Shown: positions 41,932 to 56,644, numbered from the stretch's first letter. The stretch is DNA of 64,000 nucleotides from Plectrocnemia conspersa (GCA_009617715.1 VTFK01000085.1:1721509-1785508), one strand, 5' to 3'. Program-made: numbers and translations. The notes: generated by a model not told the origin, from the sequence alone.

Positions 41932-42808
41932 CAGTGTACTCTCGATTATCTGGGTACGGATTATCCGTGCTTGCGATATATTTTTTTTAATTAATTTTAA
42001 TTTCTTTGTATAAGAATGCACGTCTGTTGTAACATATGTTGTTTATTAAAATTAAAAAGGAGCATTAATGGATAGAGTGATCTTCAAAGATCGGTTCAAA
42101 TAAAACGTAAAGGGTATGCCACAAAAAGCAACATTGTTAATAGACAATGCTCATTCTCATACGAATGAAAGCATATTGAAAACGAACAATGGTTTTATGG
42201 GTGCAAAATTTTTACGTCTAATGTTACAAGTTTAATTCAACACATGGACCAGGGTGTTTTCATCAATGATATGTCTTTACTGAAAAAAAATGAAGACGTT
42301 GGATGCTATACAAGGAATAGCACAAACTTGGTCAAAAGTGAAGCTAGCAACACTTGGAACACCATGGAAATAGATGTTTTGAATTCTGAAGAAACTAAGG
42401 CAAAAATATGCAGATTAATAGGAAATCTAAAATGCGTTGAAAATGTCGATCGAAAGAACATTGAGGAGTGTTTCGATCGCAATTGAAATGATCTGTGGTT
42501 TCAATGCTTAAATTAATAAAAGCGGAAGGTAATGATTGTGAGAACACAAGTGAAGAAGATACTAACAATTATATTAGTCACAAGACGGCACTGACTTCTA
42601 GTAATCATTTACTGAACTAAATTGCTCTTATAAAAAATCGTATTAATAATCGAAAATTAATGAGAGATTCTCAAAAGCAAACGAGAATCACAGATTTCGT
42701 TAATAAATAAAAAAAATGATAAGCTGTATTGTAAATACATTTTAAATGTTTATTAATAATTCGTAACCTTTATGCTCAGCATTAACCTGGATACTCGAGA
42801 GTATACTG
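41932..42808 (+). mobile_element. Short pogo-type DNA transposon with both terminal repeats
   Basis: The left end CAGTGTACTCTCGATTATC (41932) and the inverted right end CAGTATACTCTCGAGTATC (42808 inward) match at 16 of 19 bases. A TA flanks each side (41930-41931 and 42809-42810), the target duplication of Tc1/pogo elements. Inside, LLIDNAHSHTNESIL holds the second catalytic Asp of a DDE domain in the pogo/jerky style, followed by WDQGVFINDM-like and GIAQTWSKVKLATL stretches and a C-terminal NLKCVENVDRKNIEECFD. The DNA-binding domain and first Asp are gone. At 877 bp it is internally deleted, and its frames are broken, so it could move only with help. Confidence 0.85.
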
Positions 42809-43263
42809 TAAAAACATTGTGCTGTTACATATAAAATAAATACTTTTCATATTTTATGATGATAAGAAATCTAAAAATAAAATTTAATTCTAAGTGATTA
42901 ATTAAATTTATATTTTAGCTTGAATATTTTTCATAGAAACAAAACCCAAGATACAATTTTGAAAACATAGATTCGTTGGAAATTTGATACGACTAATTAG
43001 AGGCTTAGCAGCGTTTTATTACGAAAGAGGTCTCAAAAAAAGAACGACCAAATTAACTTATCGGTTTTTGTGCACACGTATACAATTCGCCAGGGCAAAA
43101 ATTTCGAGGTCTAAATTAGGGCGACGATCAAGATAAATTAGTTATATACCAACGAGCAAAAAGGCGTCATTTTCATTAGATTTTTTAGTCGATTGGGGTA
43201 AAAATAGTATTTTTTCAAGATTTAATTATAGAAAATTTAAATAAATAATGAAAAATAACTCAC
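42809..43263. other. TMEM151 intron, next to the first recognised exon
   Basis: A 455 bp AT-rich piece ending at the donor GTGAGT. Nothing recognised. Confidence 0.7.
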
Positions 43264-43412
43264 ACTGAAAAATTGATGACGACTTTTTGGACCTGGGCCA
43301 GTCTGCACCATATAGCAGCCCCTATACACCCTGCCAAGAGAGCGCTCAAAAGAAGACATCTCCAATTTCCTTCTCTTCTTAGAACTCCGCCAAGGGACTG
43401 CTGACGGGGACG
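43264..43412 (-). CDS. Tmem151: TMEM151 homologue, first recognised exon (membrane segment 1)
   Basis: After the acceptor CTATACTTTCAG the frame reads RPRQQSLGGVLRREGNWRCL, LLSALLAGCIGAAIWCRLAQ and VQKVVINFS plus two bases of Val, ending CAGT|GTGAGT. This matches the vertebrate start RP..QS....CRE.HWKCLLL..L...CGAV.WC. with the first membrane span. The true frame differs from the longest open frame here (43237-43461), which is a shadow. Without the splice the frame has no upstream Met before a stop, so at least one more 5' exon must exist. Confidence 0.9.
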
Positions 43413-44787
43413 CTGAAAGTATAGTGAAATAAAATATGTAAATTACGTCAGGTGCATACATTATATTTATACATTTTTAATATAATACATATAAAAATAT
43501 GTAGATATCGATTTGAGAAACATCGCAATTACAATTAACGTTGTGATTATTCATATGTATATGGTTGTAGTTTTTAATAAACTCTACTAAAAGGTACAAT
43601 AGCTAAATATCATACAAGAAAATATTTTATTAAAATATCATTTAGCCAAATTTTTTTACAAATGTATGTTTGCTTTCGACCGAAATATATGATCGAAATC
43701 AAACATACACCAAAATTATTTGATATCTATAGAGTTCAACATAAACACATAAAAATATATATAAAAAACTACGTGATATCTATTATTTATATTTATAGAG
43801 CTTAACATAGACACATTTATTATTATATATGAATGTCAAATTTTGATCAGTCGAGGCTTTGTCTTGTGTAAATAATTTTCTCCAGTTCTTGTGAATGCCA
43901 CTAGAATAATTATGATCGCTGTCAAGTGCTAATACCAAGTTTATTTGGAAGATATGTGTACTAAAATAATGCATTGTTTATAATAGAAATACACCTCACA
44001 TTCTAATATAGATATAGAGGTAGCGCTATAGCGATACAGTGCCGATATAGAGATAGCGCTAAATGTATTGCTAACTTCACTGATATGGGTTTAGTGTCAC
44101 ATATCATTCAGTTGCGAACATTATATTATTGTTAAATAAAATATTAAATAGTCATTTTTATATGAATATTTTTGGGGTTTGAACCGAATCAAATTATGTT
44201 TCCATTGTTCATTATGGGAAAATTTGCTTTGATATGCGAGTGTTTTGAAATACGAGTATGTTTCCGGAACATATTATGAAATGCATGCACCAAAATTACA
44301 CTTATTTTATAGGACCAATCCATGAATTAAATTGCCACACCTGGTTTATTAAAAAAAATAAATATATTATTACATTTGTAACTGATTTAATTAAAAAAAG
44401 ACCTTTGCATAACATTGGTTAATTATTAATTTATTAAAAAAATAAACATTTCGTTTTTTTCAAAGACAAATTAAAATGAAGCAAATTAGCAGAGACAAGC
44501 TGAACACAAACAAAAAGAGACGTTTATAGTACCGCAAAAATAATCTGCCTTCATACTTCCGAAGGACATTCACGCCCCTTCAACCAGACACGATCTAATT
44601 ACGAGCCCGTTTGATCATTTATCTCCCGAGCAGACATCGAGGGGTGTTTTGCTTCACAGGTGAGAGCAAACAGGACCAGCCACAGGTGTGGTTCTTGGAA
44701 TTATCTTATTGTATAATTTATATATTTTCTTCCACATCGCCTCTGTTTTTCTTTACCTTACTTTTTTCTTTAATGCTGCTTTCAAAA

Positions 44788-44840
44788 GGAAGGGTTCGGG
44801 TTCAAAGCGGCGATACGAAAACGTTTGATCCTCAAAAGTG
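44788..44840 (+). repeat. Member 1 of a short related pair
   Basis: GGAAGGGTTCG, CAAAGCGGCGATA and TTGATCCTC line up with the same words at 46751-46803 at the same spacing. About 38 of 53 bases agree by eye. They are 1.96 kb apart in the same orientation. Their nature is unknown. Confidence 0.6.
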
Positions 44841-45943
44841 TAAGTAATTTTAAGTAATATTGTATTGTATAAGTGTTCGAATATATTCGTAATTTTTTTC
44901 TCGGTTTTTACCGATATTATTTTTTAAGCAATGGGTGCAAAAATTAATCAATTGCCTGTAAAATATTATTTAATTAAAAAATAATAATTATTTTAATTAT
45001 TCATTAATTATGTTCATAATTGCTAAAAAAAATATTTTATTAAATATGCATAATACAATGCTATGCGAACTGTTAATCAAAAGGCAAATTCTTAATTAAA
45101 TATTACAGATATTTTTGATCAGGGGCGCTATTTCAGTTTTTTAAAATCACCAGAATAAAGATCAGCTGCGATTGAATTAATTTAGCAAAATTAATGAAAT
45201 GTTTTAAATATAATACATAATTTGATCAAATTTATTGAATATACAATAGCTAATATTGTTTGGAATGAATTTGATATACACAAAAATATGATTTTGTGTG
45301 GATTTGCATATAAATTAAATAACTATAAATAAATTAGTCGCTATCGAATTATTGAACAGATTGAAATAAAATCTTGAAACAATAAATATAAAAGCGTAAC
45401 ACGAACTTCACATAAATTTGCGACGCACACCTTTTTTTGAGATAAGCGTTCAACGATAGAAAAGGGTAGGCCTCTTACACATTTTCTTTCGTTCAACGAA
45501 CGAATTCTGCGAATTTTGGTCATAGTAGACACGCCGATAAATATTCTATGCACAAATGTTTTTTGAAGGCGTATCAGTATTATTTTGTTGAGAAGATGCG
45601 TATCATTGTCTCTCATTTAAAACAAAATAAAGGCGCATAAAGAGCCATGGATTTTGGAGTGGCTCTATTTTTCGGGTATATGAGAGAAAAACGAATAGAT
45701 ATGTTGCTCAAGTATACAAATTGTCTCATTCTAAGATTTTTGAAATTTAATTTATGATAGTATTATTTGATATTTGATCAATTATTCGAATATTCATATA
45801 TCTTATCACTAGATTTAAGGCACCTGTAAAATTGACGGGTTTTTGATTTATATTCTGATTTGATTTGGATCGGACAGTATTTTTTTGGGATTTCTAACGA
45901 CTTTTTTATATTTGAACAATGCAAATATTGTAGCACTATTAAA

Positions 45944-46055
45944 GATACGTTTCCTTTCGCTGTTCGAGTGAGAAATAAGGGCGTGCGGCTCGCACGCCCT
46001 TATTTCTTACTCACTCTCGTCACTTAATACACGAGCGAGCGAAAGGGAAAGTATC
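45944..46055. mobile_element. Fold-back / MITE-like element, copy 2
   Basis: The core arms GAGTGAGAAATAAGGGCGTG (from 45966) and CACGCCCTTATTTCTTACTC (to 46012) are complementary with one mismatch around a very short loop. The outer ends GATACGTTTCCTTTCGC and GCGAAAGGGAAAGTATC are also complementary apart from a small difference. Shared words with 20113-20252 make it the same family; this copy is the shorter and more nearly perfect hairpin. Confidence 0.8.
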
Positions 46056-46750
46056 TCACCGTAATACTAATGCGAGATCTGACTTTAAAAAGTATTACAA
46101 TAAATAGACTGGAAGCGTTTCAAATGTACCTACATTGGGGTATGCTGAAAATTACATGGATTAAGAGTCTCCCATGACCGATTTATTTTCATGATAGAAA
46201 GCGATCGAGATCTCTTTATAACTATCAAACGCAGGAAGATTGAGTACCTCGAGCACATTTTTTGAGGTCCAAAATATGTTTTTTTCATATATTAGTAATG
46301 GGAAAAATTTAAGGTAAAAAATGGCTCAGAAAAAAGAATAAGCCTTAGCTGTGAAATATACGCCTATGGATAGCCGAAGAAATGTTTCGAGTAGTCGAGG
46401 ACCAGAAACACATGTCACGAGAAAAATAATAAGCTTAGAATGTTCGCAACTTTGTGCTCTAATAGCATTTTTATATATTTTATTGCGCTTTTACTTTAGT
46501 TTCTTAGTCCCTAGATGTTATCAATATTAGTAAGTTAGTAAACACATCATGATAATCTACTTTTAATAAATACTTTAAATTTAAGTTAATTTTTTTTATT
46601 TATCATTCGAGATTTTTTTTAATTAAGAAATTCTGAGATTAAATTTCGAGTACACAATAAGAAATTATTATCAAACAACTAAAATGCTTGAAAATGCCTC
46701 TTCTCCGCCACGAATGTACTTTTATTTTTTACAAGGGCTGTTCTTGAAAC

Positions 46751-46803
46751 GGAAGGGTTCGAGGACAAAGCGGCGATAAATAATCGCTTGAACCTCGGGA
46801 CTG
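46751..46803 (+). repeat. Member 2 of a short related pair
   Basis: Counterpart of 44788-44840. It is followed by a GC-richer stretch to about 47000 with an open frame (46817-47032) that matches nothing I recognise. Confidence 0.6.
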
Positions 46804-48700
46804 GAAATGATTTCGGATGATGTACCCTTTGAGTTTACATACGAACGAGTTGGCGATGCTCGACGCGGATTGGACCCCTTTGAGCAGATTTTATATTCTG
46901 CAGATTGGCGAAAATCCAGTGGAGCGATCCTTGGTTACGCTCTCTATAAATATCGAATGTTTGCCTATTTTTGATACTGCGGAAGCTAAATTAAATAATA
47001 TAATGAAAATTACCACAGTCATGTTTGATTAAAAAGATAAATTTACGAATATAGCGAGCATAATATAGATGTGAAATAATTACAAATATTTTATTTATAA
47101 ATATTTTTTTAAAAGCTACGTTTGCGTTTAGTTCAATTTTTTTCTGGAAAAAAAGAAATAAAAAACAGTATATTTTGGGTACATAAGTTGGAATAATTGG
47201 AGCCAGATACTTTAGGACGTATCCATATTTACATACATATATGTATTATATATTATATTGAGATGATTAACTCCAGCGGAATTTAATTAATATAAAAATG
47301 AGAATGTATGCAATTATTTAAATATTTTGTATATAATTACAATTATTTAGACCCTGCAGAATGTAATTACTATTATATTAATTGACATTGCTCTAATAAT
47401 AAAGCAATAAGGCAAACCTTTATTATTATGAGACGCAGCACTTCAAAATTATGGTATGGTTGAAACGTGCTTTACTCTCTAGTTTTCATCTTCTATCTAA
47501 TAATAATTCTGTTTGTGTACCAAGAGGTATACAACTTTTTAGAACGTATTATTATATATACTAAAAAATTTTCAGGTCAATCTAAACAAAAGAAAATAAT
47601 ATTACATTCTAATTATTTAAATTATATATTAAAACAACAATCAACTTAGCAACAGATTTTAACATCCTTTTTAAATTATTTTTCTTTATGAAATTAATTA
47701 TCTGGTATATTTGATCACTACAGATTATAAGTTAATTTTCTAGAAAATGCAGATAAAAATTGTAAGTACCATATATTTTTCTCATAAGTACCATCGGTTT
47801 ACAAAGCAAAATTAACCGTTTAAATTGCTCTTAAAATAAAAATAATCCACTTGAATTAATATTCAAAAATATTTTTTTAATCTTGAAAAAAAAAACGGTT
47901 ATCGAGCGCAATGCGCGATTTTATAAGCGTATTTCATAAAACAGAAATCGGCAGGCCTAGATTTTTTTTATGATTTCGTCTTAAAACAATTAATAAAATT
48001 AACTACTTATTACTACTTTACAAAATCATCTGTCTATTAAAATAACTTATTTTTGTATAAAACATGTCAAAGGTTAATTCAGTAATTCGAATAACACATC
48101 ACGTTTCGTATATTGCAGTTACCTTTAACATCTGAGCTTAACGTAGTGCGACAAATTGTATGTGAAAAAATTGATTTCAATAATGAATAAAAGGGGTGGA
48201 GGGGATTACTATTGCACGTTTGCAAATAAAACCGTCAATGGAAAACGGGGGTAATAGGAGCGGGAAACTTTCCTTCGGGGCACATATATGAATATTTCAT
48301 ATCGCATACCTTTGCTCTTGATCGATAATGGATAAAAGGAAAGAATGAGAACGAATATCCAAGAAGAGTCGACAGCAACAATATCTCTAAATATAATTAT
48401 GACTATAAAAACCTTTATATATATGCTCAACAAAACGATTTAGCCTTTTTTAATAATGAATATTTTATTAATGTTTACAATAGCTCACAGTTGGATACAA
48501 TTCTTCCAGCAGTATTCCGTATATTTTATAAAAAAAATACTAAAACGCTAATGAAGCTAATTGCGATTGAAATATTGTAATACATATTTTATGAATGGTT
48601 ACTAGTTTGACGGACGGTTTGTGACGGGTGCAATTAGACATTAGTAGTAGTTTATTAAAATTGTTATGTATAATGTTGTATTAATGACGATGTAAATGAT

Positions 48701-48830
48701 CGGCGGATGAGGCACCGCCGGTCGTTGTCTTCCCGTCCATGTCCGCCAGTGATTGTGTTGTCTTACGCAGTGTCTCTAGTGTTAACAAAGTGCCGTTTAT
48801 TTTTGGCTATAGTGACTAAATAGCCCCCCA
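48701..48830 (-). promoter_or_regulatory. Candidate 5' exon or promoter island of TMEM151
   Basis: A GC-rich island on the minus strand. It has a fair donor ACTGC|GTAAGA at 48766-48761 and an ATG at 48731 opening MDGKTTTGGASSADHLHRH before a stop. The in-frame GT sites near it give phase 1, but the exon at 43412 needs phase 0, so this short frame does not join as coding. It could be a non-coding 5' exon or an unrelated island. Confidence 0.2.
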
Positions 48831-48867
48831 CCCTACAAATTGATTGTAAGCTGTGATAATAGTTTAT

Positions 48868-49171
48868 AATAAGGATGGAATAGTGCAGTCCATAACGTTT
48901 CAGATTAGTAACTCTGAAGTTGCGGGTTCGAATGCGCTATAATTAAAAACCCGCCCTATCTGCAAAAATGAGTATATATTGATTTAAAATTATATTCCAT
49001 ATAATAATTGTAAAATAATAATATAGATGTCACCGACTTTCAGTATGGTTGTTAAATATTTACTTGTAGGTATTCATTAATTTTGATTGGCAGTTGGTAC
49101 ACCCCTTTGTAACACATGGGCTTACGCCTGTCAGGTTTCAACGGAATATAAAAAATAAATAAATAAAAATA
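48868..49171 (+). mobile_element. tRNA-headed SINE
   Basis: The head has an A-box-like TGGAATAGTGC (48876) and a B-box GGTTCGAATGC (48925-48935) at tRNA spacing. Between them is an anticodon-arm-like stem, TCAGA...TCTGA. The 3' end has CCCTTTGTAACACATGGGCTTA and closes with an AAATAAATAAATAAAA tail at about 49150-49170. Total is about 300 bp, normal for a SINE. It is not a functional tRNA because the acceptor stem is not closed. Confidence 0.6.
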
Positions 49172-49244
49172 TGTATTAAAATATATATCACTGATTAATA
49201 GACTTTGAATTAAGTCTGGCGTCACACTTCTTACTTAGTAATTG

Positions 49245-49312
49245 TTTATTGCGCTTACCCCATTGTAACGCATTGGGCTAATCCTAGTGTTTCTCTAGGC
49301 AAATAATTTATT
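49245..49312 (+). repeat. Second SINE 3'-end fragment
   Basis: CCCCATTGTAACGCATTGGGCTAATCCTA aligns with the tail segment of the SINE just upstream (CCCCTTTGTAACACATGGGCTTACGCCT). No tRNA-like head precedes it, so it is a 5'-truncated copy. A weaker echo (GATGTAACGCATTAGATTTAACACTT) is at about 53407. Confidence 0.45.
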
Positions 49313-49472
49313 AATTATCTTTTTAATCGATCATCACAGATTACATTTCCAAAAAATAACGTTTGTGAATTTTGAGTAATATTTTAAGGATTCCGATTTT
49401 TTTTAGAAAAGCTTTATATCAGATTGTATAATAAATGCGTACTTTTGCTTTATTATAAAGAAATAAATCAAT

Positions 49473-53513
<4,041 letters not shown>

Positions 53514-53519
53514 TTTATT
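53514..53519 (-). terminator. Probable GTSF1 polyadenylation signal
   Basis: AATAAA on the minus strand, 27 bases beyond the GTSF1 stop codon, followed by A/T- and G/T-rich sequence. Its closeness to the stop implies a very short 3' UTR. Confidence 0.6.
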
Positions 53520-53545
53520 CGTTTTAAAGCATAAATTTGATTGAT

Positions 53546-54037
53546 TCACCAGAATGAGTTTATATCAAATTCATCTTCTTCAGTAGTATGTATCGGTAAC
53601 ATGAACGATTCTTCTTTAGGCTGTTTAGGATAGGACTTCTTTTCTATAGTTGTCGGTTTAATTCGTATTTCTGGTGTGGATTGTTCCAGCGTACTTTGCG
53701 GCGTTTTGGAGTTATTGTTATCTTTACACTGATAATTATCTATACCCTTTATTGGATACGAATCCAACATGTTTTCTCGAAGTGTACTTATAACGTTTAA
53801 AGATAAACCCTTAAACTCTTCTATGGTAAACAATTGTCTTATAAAAATGTGCCTCTCCGGGCAATCCATGTAGTGTTCTTCAGTTTTGTTGGTAGGAAAT
53901 CGATGGGAAAAGTTGTAACGACACTTATCCAGCGGAGGGTAATTTTTTTCACATTTAACTAAATGGCGTTGAAATCTAAATTGGCGTACCACGTGTTTAC
54001 TGTCATATGGACAAATAATTAGTCGATCTTCGTCCAT
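53546..54037 (-). CDS. GTSF1: GTSF1 / Asterix-like double CHHC zinc-finger protein
   Basis: A 163-residue protein with two U11-48K-type CHHC fingers of identical spacing: C9-H15-H25-C29 in CPYDSKHVVRQFRFQRHLVKC-type sequence and C39-H45-H55-C59, both Cx5Hx9Hx3C. The rest is a polar, probably disordered tail ending EEDEFDINSFW, acidic with a terminal aromatic, as seen in the family. Known role: GTSF1 proteins bind Piwi-clade proteins; Drosophila Asterix is needed for Piwi-directed transcriptional silencing of transposons, and mammalian GTSF1 boosts Piwi slicing. The first finger in relatives binds RNA. The start is the only Met before finger 1, in the context AACATGG three bases after a splice acceptor. 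The whole CDS is in one exon with no internal stop, so it looks intact. Confidence 0.93.
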   Translation of the reverse strand: MDEDRLIICPYDSKHVVRQFRFQRHLVKCEKNYPPLDKCRYNFSHRFPTNKTEEHYMDCPERHIFIRQLFTIEEFKGLSLNVISTLRENMLDSYPIKGIDNYQCKDNNNSKTPQSTLEQSTPEIRIKPTTIEKKSYPKQPKEESFMLPIHTTEEDEFDINSFW

Positions 54038-54040
54038 GTT

Positions 54041-54124
54041 CTGAAAGACAAATGAGGTTTAGATTGTTATAAGCATTTGTTAAATATCATACACGCATTA
54101 GAATGGGTATTTGTTTAAATTTAC
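54041..54124 (-). other. GTSF1: GTSF1 5' UTR intron
   Basis: An 84 bp intron from AAGCAG|GTAAAT to TTGTCTTTCAG, directly before the AAC leading into the start codon. Both sites are good. A spliced 5' UTR argues against this copy being a processed retrogene. Confidence 0.7.
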
Positions 54125-54185
54125 CTGCTTTAAAAACGAACAACAACAAACGGCGGAGGGCGGTTATAAAGTGACAGATGCCGGC
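54125..54185 (-). promoter_or_regulatory. GTSF1: GTSF1 non-coding first exon and likely start region
   Basis: GC-richer minus-strand sequence (CACTTTATAACCGCCCTCCGC, then GTTGTTGTTCG) ending at the donor CAG|GTAAAT. The TATAA word may be a TATA box or part of the UTR; the transcription start cannot be fixed by eye. Confidence 0.45.
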
Positions 54186-54960
54186 TATTAATATTTGGTC
54201 ATAGCACTGAAAATTTTGATCATGAAATATTATTTATTTTTTATTCATTGAATAATATATATAATGAAGTCTAATAATAATTTAAAAAATATATTTGAAT
54301 TTATGTATATATATAATTATATTAGTTTATAATAAATAATTTTTGGCCTAAATAAATAAAAAAACGCATACAAATTTACAACTTTTATAATTTTTATGAA
54401 TAGTTTTTGATAATCAAATAATTAAAATAAAAAATAAACGCACAATAGTTGTGTGATATTATAGAATTTCTTAAATTTATTACTGTTTTAAAAATGTATG
54501 TAACGTAAAATTAGTTATGACGTTACAAGATATTTTGTTTGTCATAAAATATCTAAAATTGGGAAGAGGGGGGGGAGTGATAATAGTACTAAATATAACC
54601 GAATATATTTGTCACGGTGTGGTGCAGAATCACTTTCATTCAGAATTTAAAGGTCAAATGCGAAATAATATGGCTATACAGAATTGGCAAACGTCCGACC
54701 TCTACGGCCGCTGAGCCGATAGCGAGCACGGAACGCGCGCTTGCGCACTGCGACGAATTTGGCCTTAACAACATATTTAATGGTCTATGTTGCTTCTCTT
54801 ACAAATTTATATTGTCTGTTACGTATAACTAAATAATAAAACATATCAATATAGTGTATATATAATATTATTTTATTTGTGTTCTGAGTTTTTTTTTATT
54901 AAAATAACGAAGATTAAATGGTTTCCCGTTTGTTCTTACATCAGATTTGTTAGAAAGAGG
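54186..54960. other. GTSF1 upstream flank
   Basis: AT-rich up to 54660, then a sharply GC-rich stretch at 54690-54770 (ACGGCCGCTGAGCCGATAGC, GGAACGCGCGCTTGCGC) that might be an island or a transposon piece. The open frames there carry no known motif. Confidence 0.4.
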
Positions 54961-55960
54961 TGTTTACAGGGCCGGCTGGGGATTTTGCGGGGCTTTGGGG
55001 AAATATTAAATGCAGAGCTTACTAATACAAAGGTGGAATTAATTCAAGATCATGGTTTTATGTATGCTGTTTTATGTGCGGGTCCACGGGAAAAATCCTG
55101 AAATCCCGACAATGAGCTAGCTCTGTGTGTTTAAATATAGTTCCTTCGTTTCTTATTTGCGCAAACAAATACATAATAAACGTATGAGAATTTAATAAAT
55201 GAAAAACATCTAGAAGTATTTACAATCTCTATGGCATTGTGAAAAATACGTTTTATAGCGCTTAAGTTGTATATCACTTATAAGGTGTATGAATATGTTT
55301 TTTTTTATTTTTTGTGTAAGTGCGCCTTATACATCGTTTGCTGCAGCTTTTTGTCGAACCTGAATCACCTCTTTGAGCAGTCCAAAGATGTGAAAATTGC
55401 CTGGAGGATGCACCAGGCTGCTCATGTGGACATGAACAATAAGATACTGAACGGAGCTTATTTCAGCATTGAAATTTACTAGGACTGAGTACATCTAGGA
55501 GGCAGGGGGGAGGGAGAATGGACTGCCCTGAGCGGCAAATGCTTGGGGGTTGCATTTTCGCGATGGAAGGACCATAATTCTTAAACTGAATGCGTTAAAA
55601 TATATATCAACAAACAACAATATGTGATAAAAATAAACAACAGCTTAAAAATGCTAAAAATAAAAGCCGCCCCTAATGATAAAAATATTTTTGGGCGGTC
55701 CGAAAATTTGCCCAGTTTCTTAGAATCGGTAAAAGTCGAAGTTACACTAGATATTCTCCATCGTTTATTCGAGTCGAGCACGTGCCAAGATAATGAAATG
55801 CCTGATAACCATTAACATATTTCATCAAACTTGAAAACTGTTTTGCACATTTTGTTATGTAAGATCTGTTTTTGTATTAGATAATTGTATGGGGGAGGGG
55901 GGCAAAGTTAAAGATCTTTTCCAGGCGGCCAAACTTTGGCTACGCTACTAATCCAGGGGA
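54961..55960. mobile_element. Decayed DNA-transposon cluster, hAT-like ends
   Basis: Starts with ACAGGGCCGGCTGGGG and shows repeated GC-rich words: GAGCGGCAAATGC (55529), GGGCGGTCCGAAAATTTGCC (55694), AGGCGGCCAAACTTTGGCTACGC (55923), all resembling degraded hAT-type termini. At 55347-55482 an exon-like frame reads NLNHLFEQSKDVKIAWRMHQ and AAHVDMNNKILNGAYF after an acceptor-like CTGCAG; I do not recognise it. The element class and limits are uncertain. Confidence 0.4.
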
Positions 55961-56281
55961 AATATTAGATGTTTGAACATATTTGTTAGGTTCATGAAAG
56001 GAAAAAAAATGTTCGCCCTTCTTATGGAATGTTTATGAGTTGATGATGATTTTTCTCTAACGAAAGAAATGATTTTATTGCTTTTGACACGAATTTTTCA
56101 CTTCTGAAAAGTGATAATTATTTTTGCGCCCTTCTATTGACCAAAATTCGGTTTGAATATGTTTTAACCAACACTCTTATATCAGAAGTCTGTGGTAATA
56201 TCGGGTATCTGTCTGTAATTCCTCTTCCGCTTATTTTTCCCTGAGAGCTGAGTTGTCTTAGTTTGTAATTTGGACTTTTTC

Positions 56282-56317
56282 TAATGAAAGTTCTAATTAG
56301 TTTTAGAACTTTCATTA
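56282..56317. repeat. Perfect 15 bp stem-loop
   Basis: TAATGAAAGTTCTAA (56282-56296) and TTAGAACTTTCATTA (56303-56317) pair exactly around a 6 bp loop. It stands 330 bp left of the satellite array. Confidence 0.9.
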
Positions 56318-56439
56318 CACTAGGTTTGGGTTTGAACAGCTAATGAAAATTTCGCAACAGTCAAATTGCATTTTATAGATATTTTAGAGCAGCATATAAT
56401 TTCACTAGTTCCTAACAGTTAAATTATATTTTCACTAGT

Positions 56440-56555
56440 AAAAATATATATTAAGGAAAAAGTTGAAATCATAAAATTGTACTTGCACCTGCCAGATAAA
56501 TTATATCTTCATTGGTAAAAATATATATTTACTGGTAAAAATGAATTGATACGAC
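56440..56555. repeat. Short degenerate direct repeats
   Basis: CACTAGTAAAAATATATATTA, CATTGGTAAAAATATATATTTA and CTGGTAAAAATGA are three copies of a GGTAAAAATATATAT-type word over about 110 bp, just left of the satellite. They are not related to the satellite unit. Confidence 0.6.
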
Positions 56556-56644
56556 TTCGTGTATTTTGATACGAATATTGACATGTCTTAAAAAATATTT
56601 TCTGATTCGATTTGAGACTATTTTTTTAGATTTTATTTAGGGAT

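Larger units (their letters stand above)
43413..48700. other. 5' intron or upstream region of TMEM151
   Basis: The initiating exon was sought here and not found with confidence. Holds the second fold-back element (45944) and a pair of related 53 bp segments (44788 and 46751). GC-richer unassigned islands lie at about 44560-44850, 45440-45660, 46740-47000 and 48200-48330. The rest is AT-rich. Confidence 0.45.

Noticed and set aside
43237..43461. 74-codon minus-strand open frame with a basic KKRRK stretch
   Set aside because: Overlaps the first recognised TMEM151 exon in the wrong frame; the frame that joins the next exon gives the family's first membrane segment.
48868..48945. Functional tRNA gene
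   Set aside because: A and B boxes and an anticodon-like arm are present, but the acceptor stem does not close and an AAAT tail follows about 200 bp later, so it is a SINE head.
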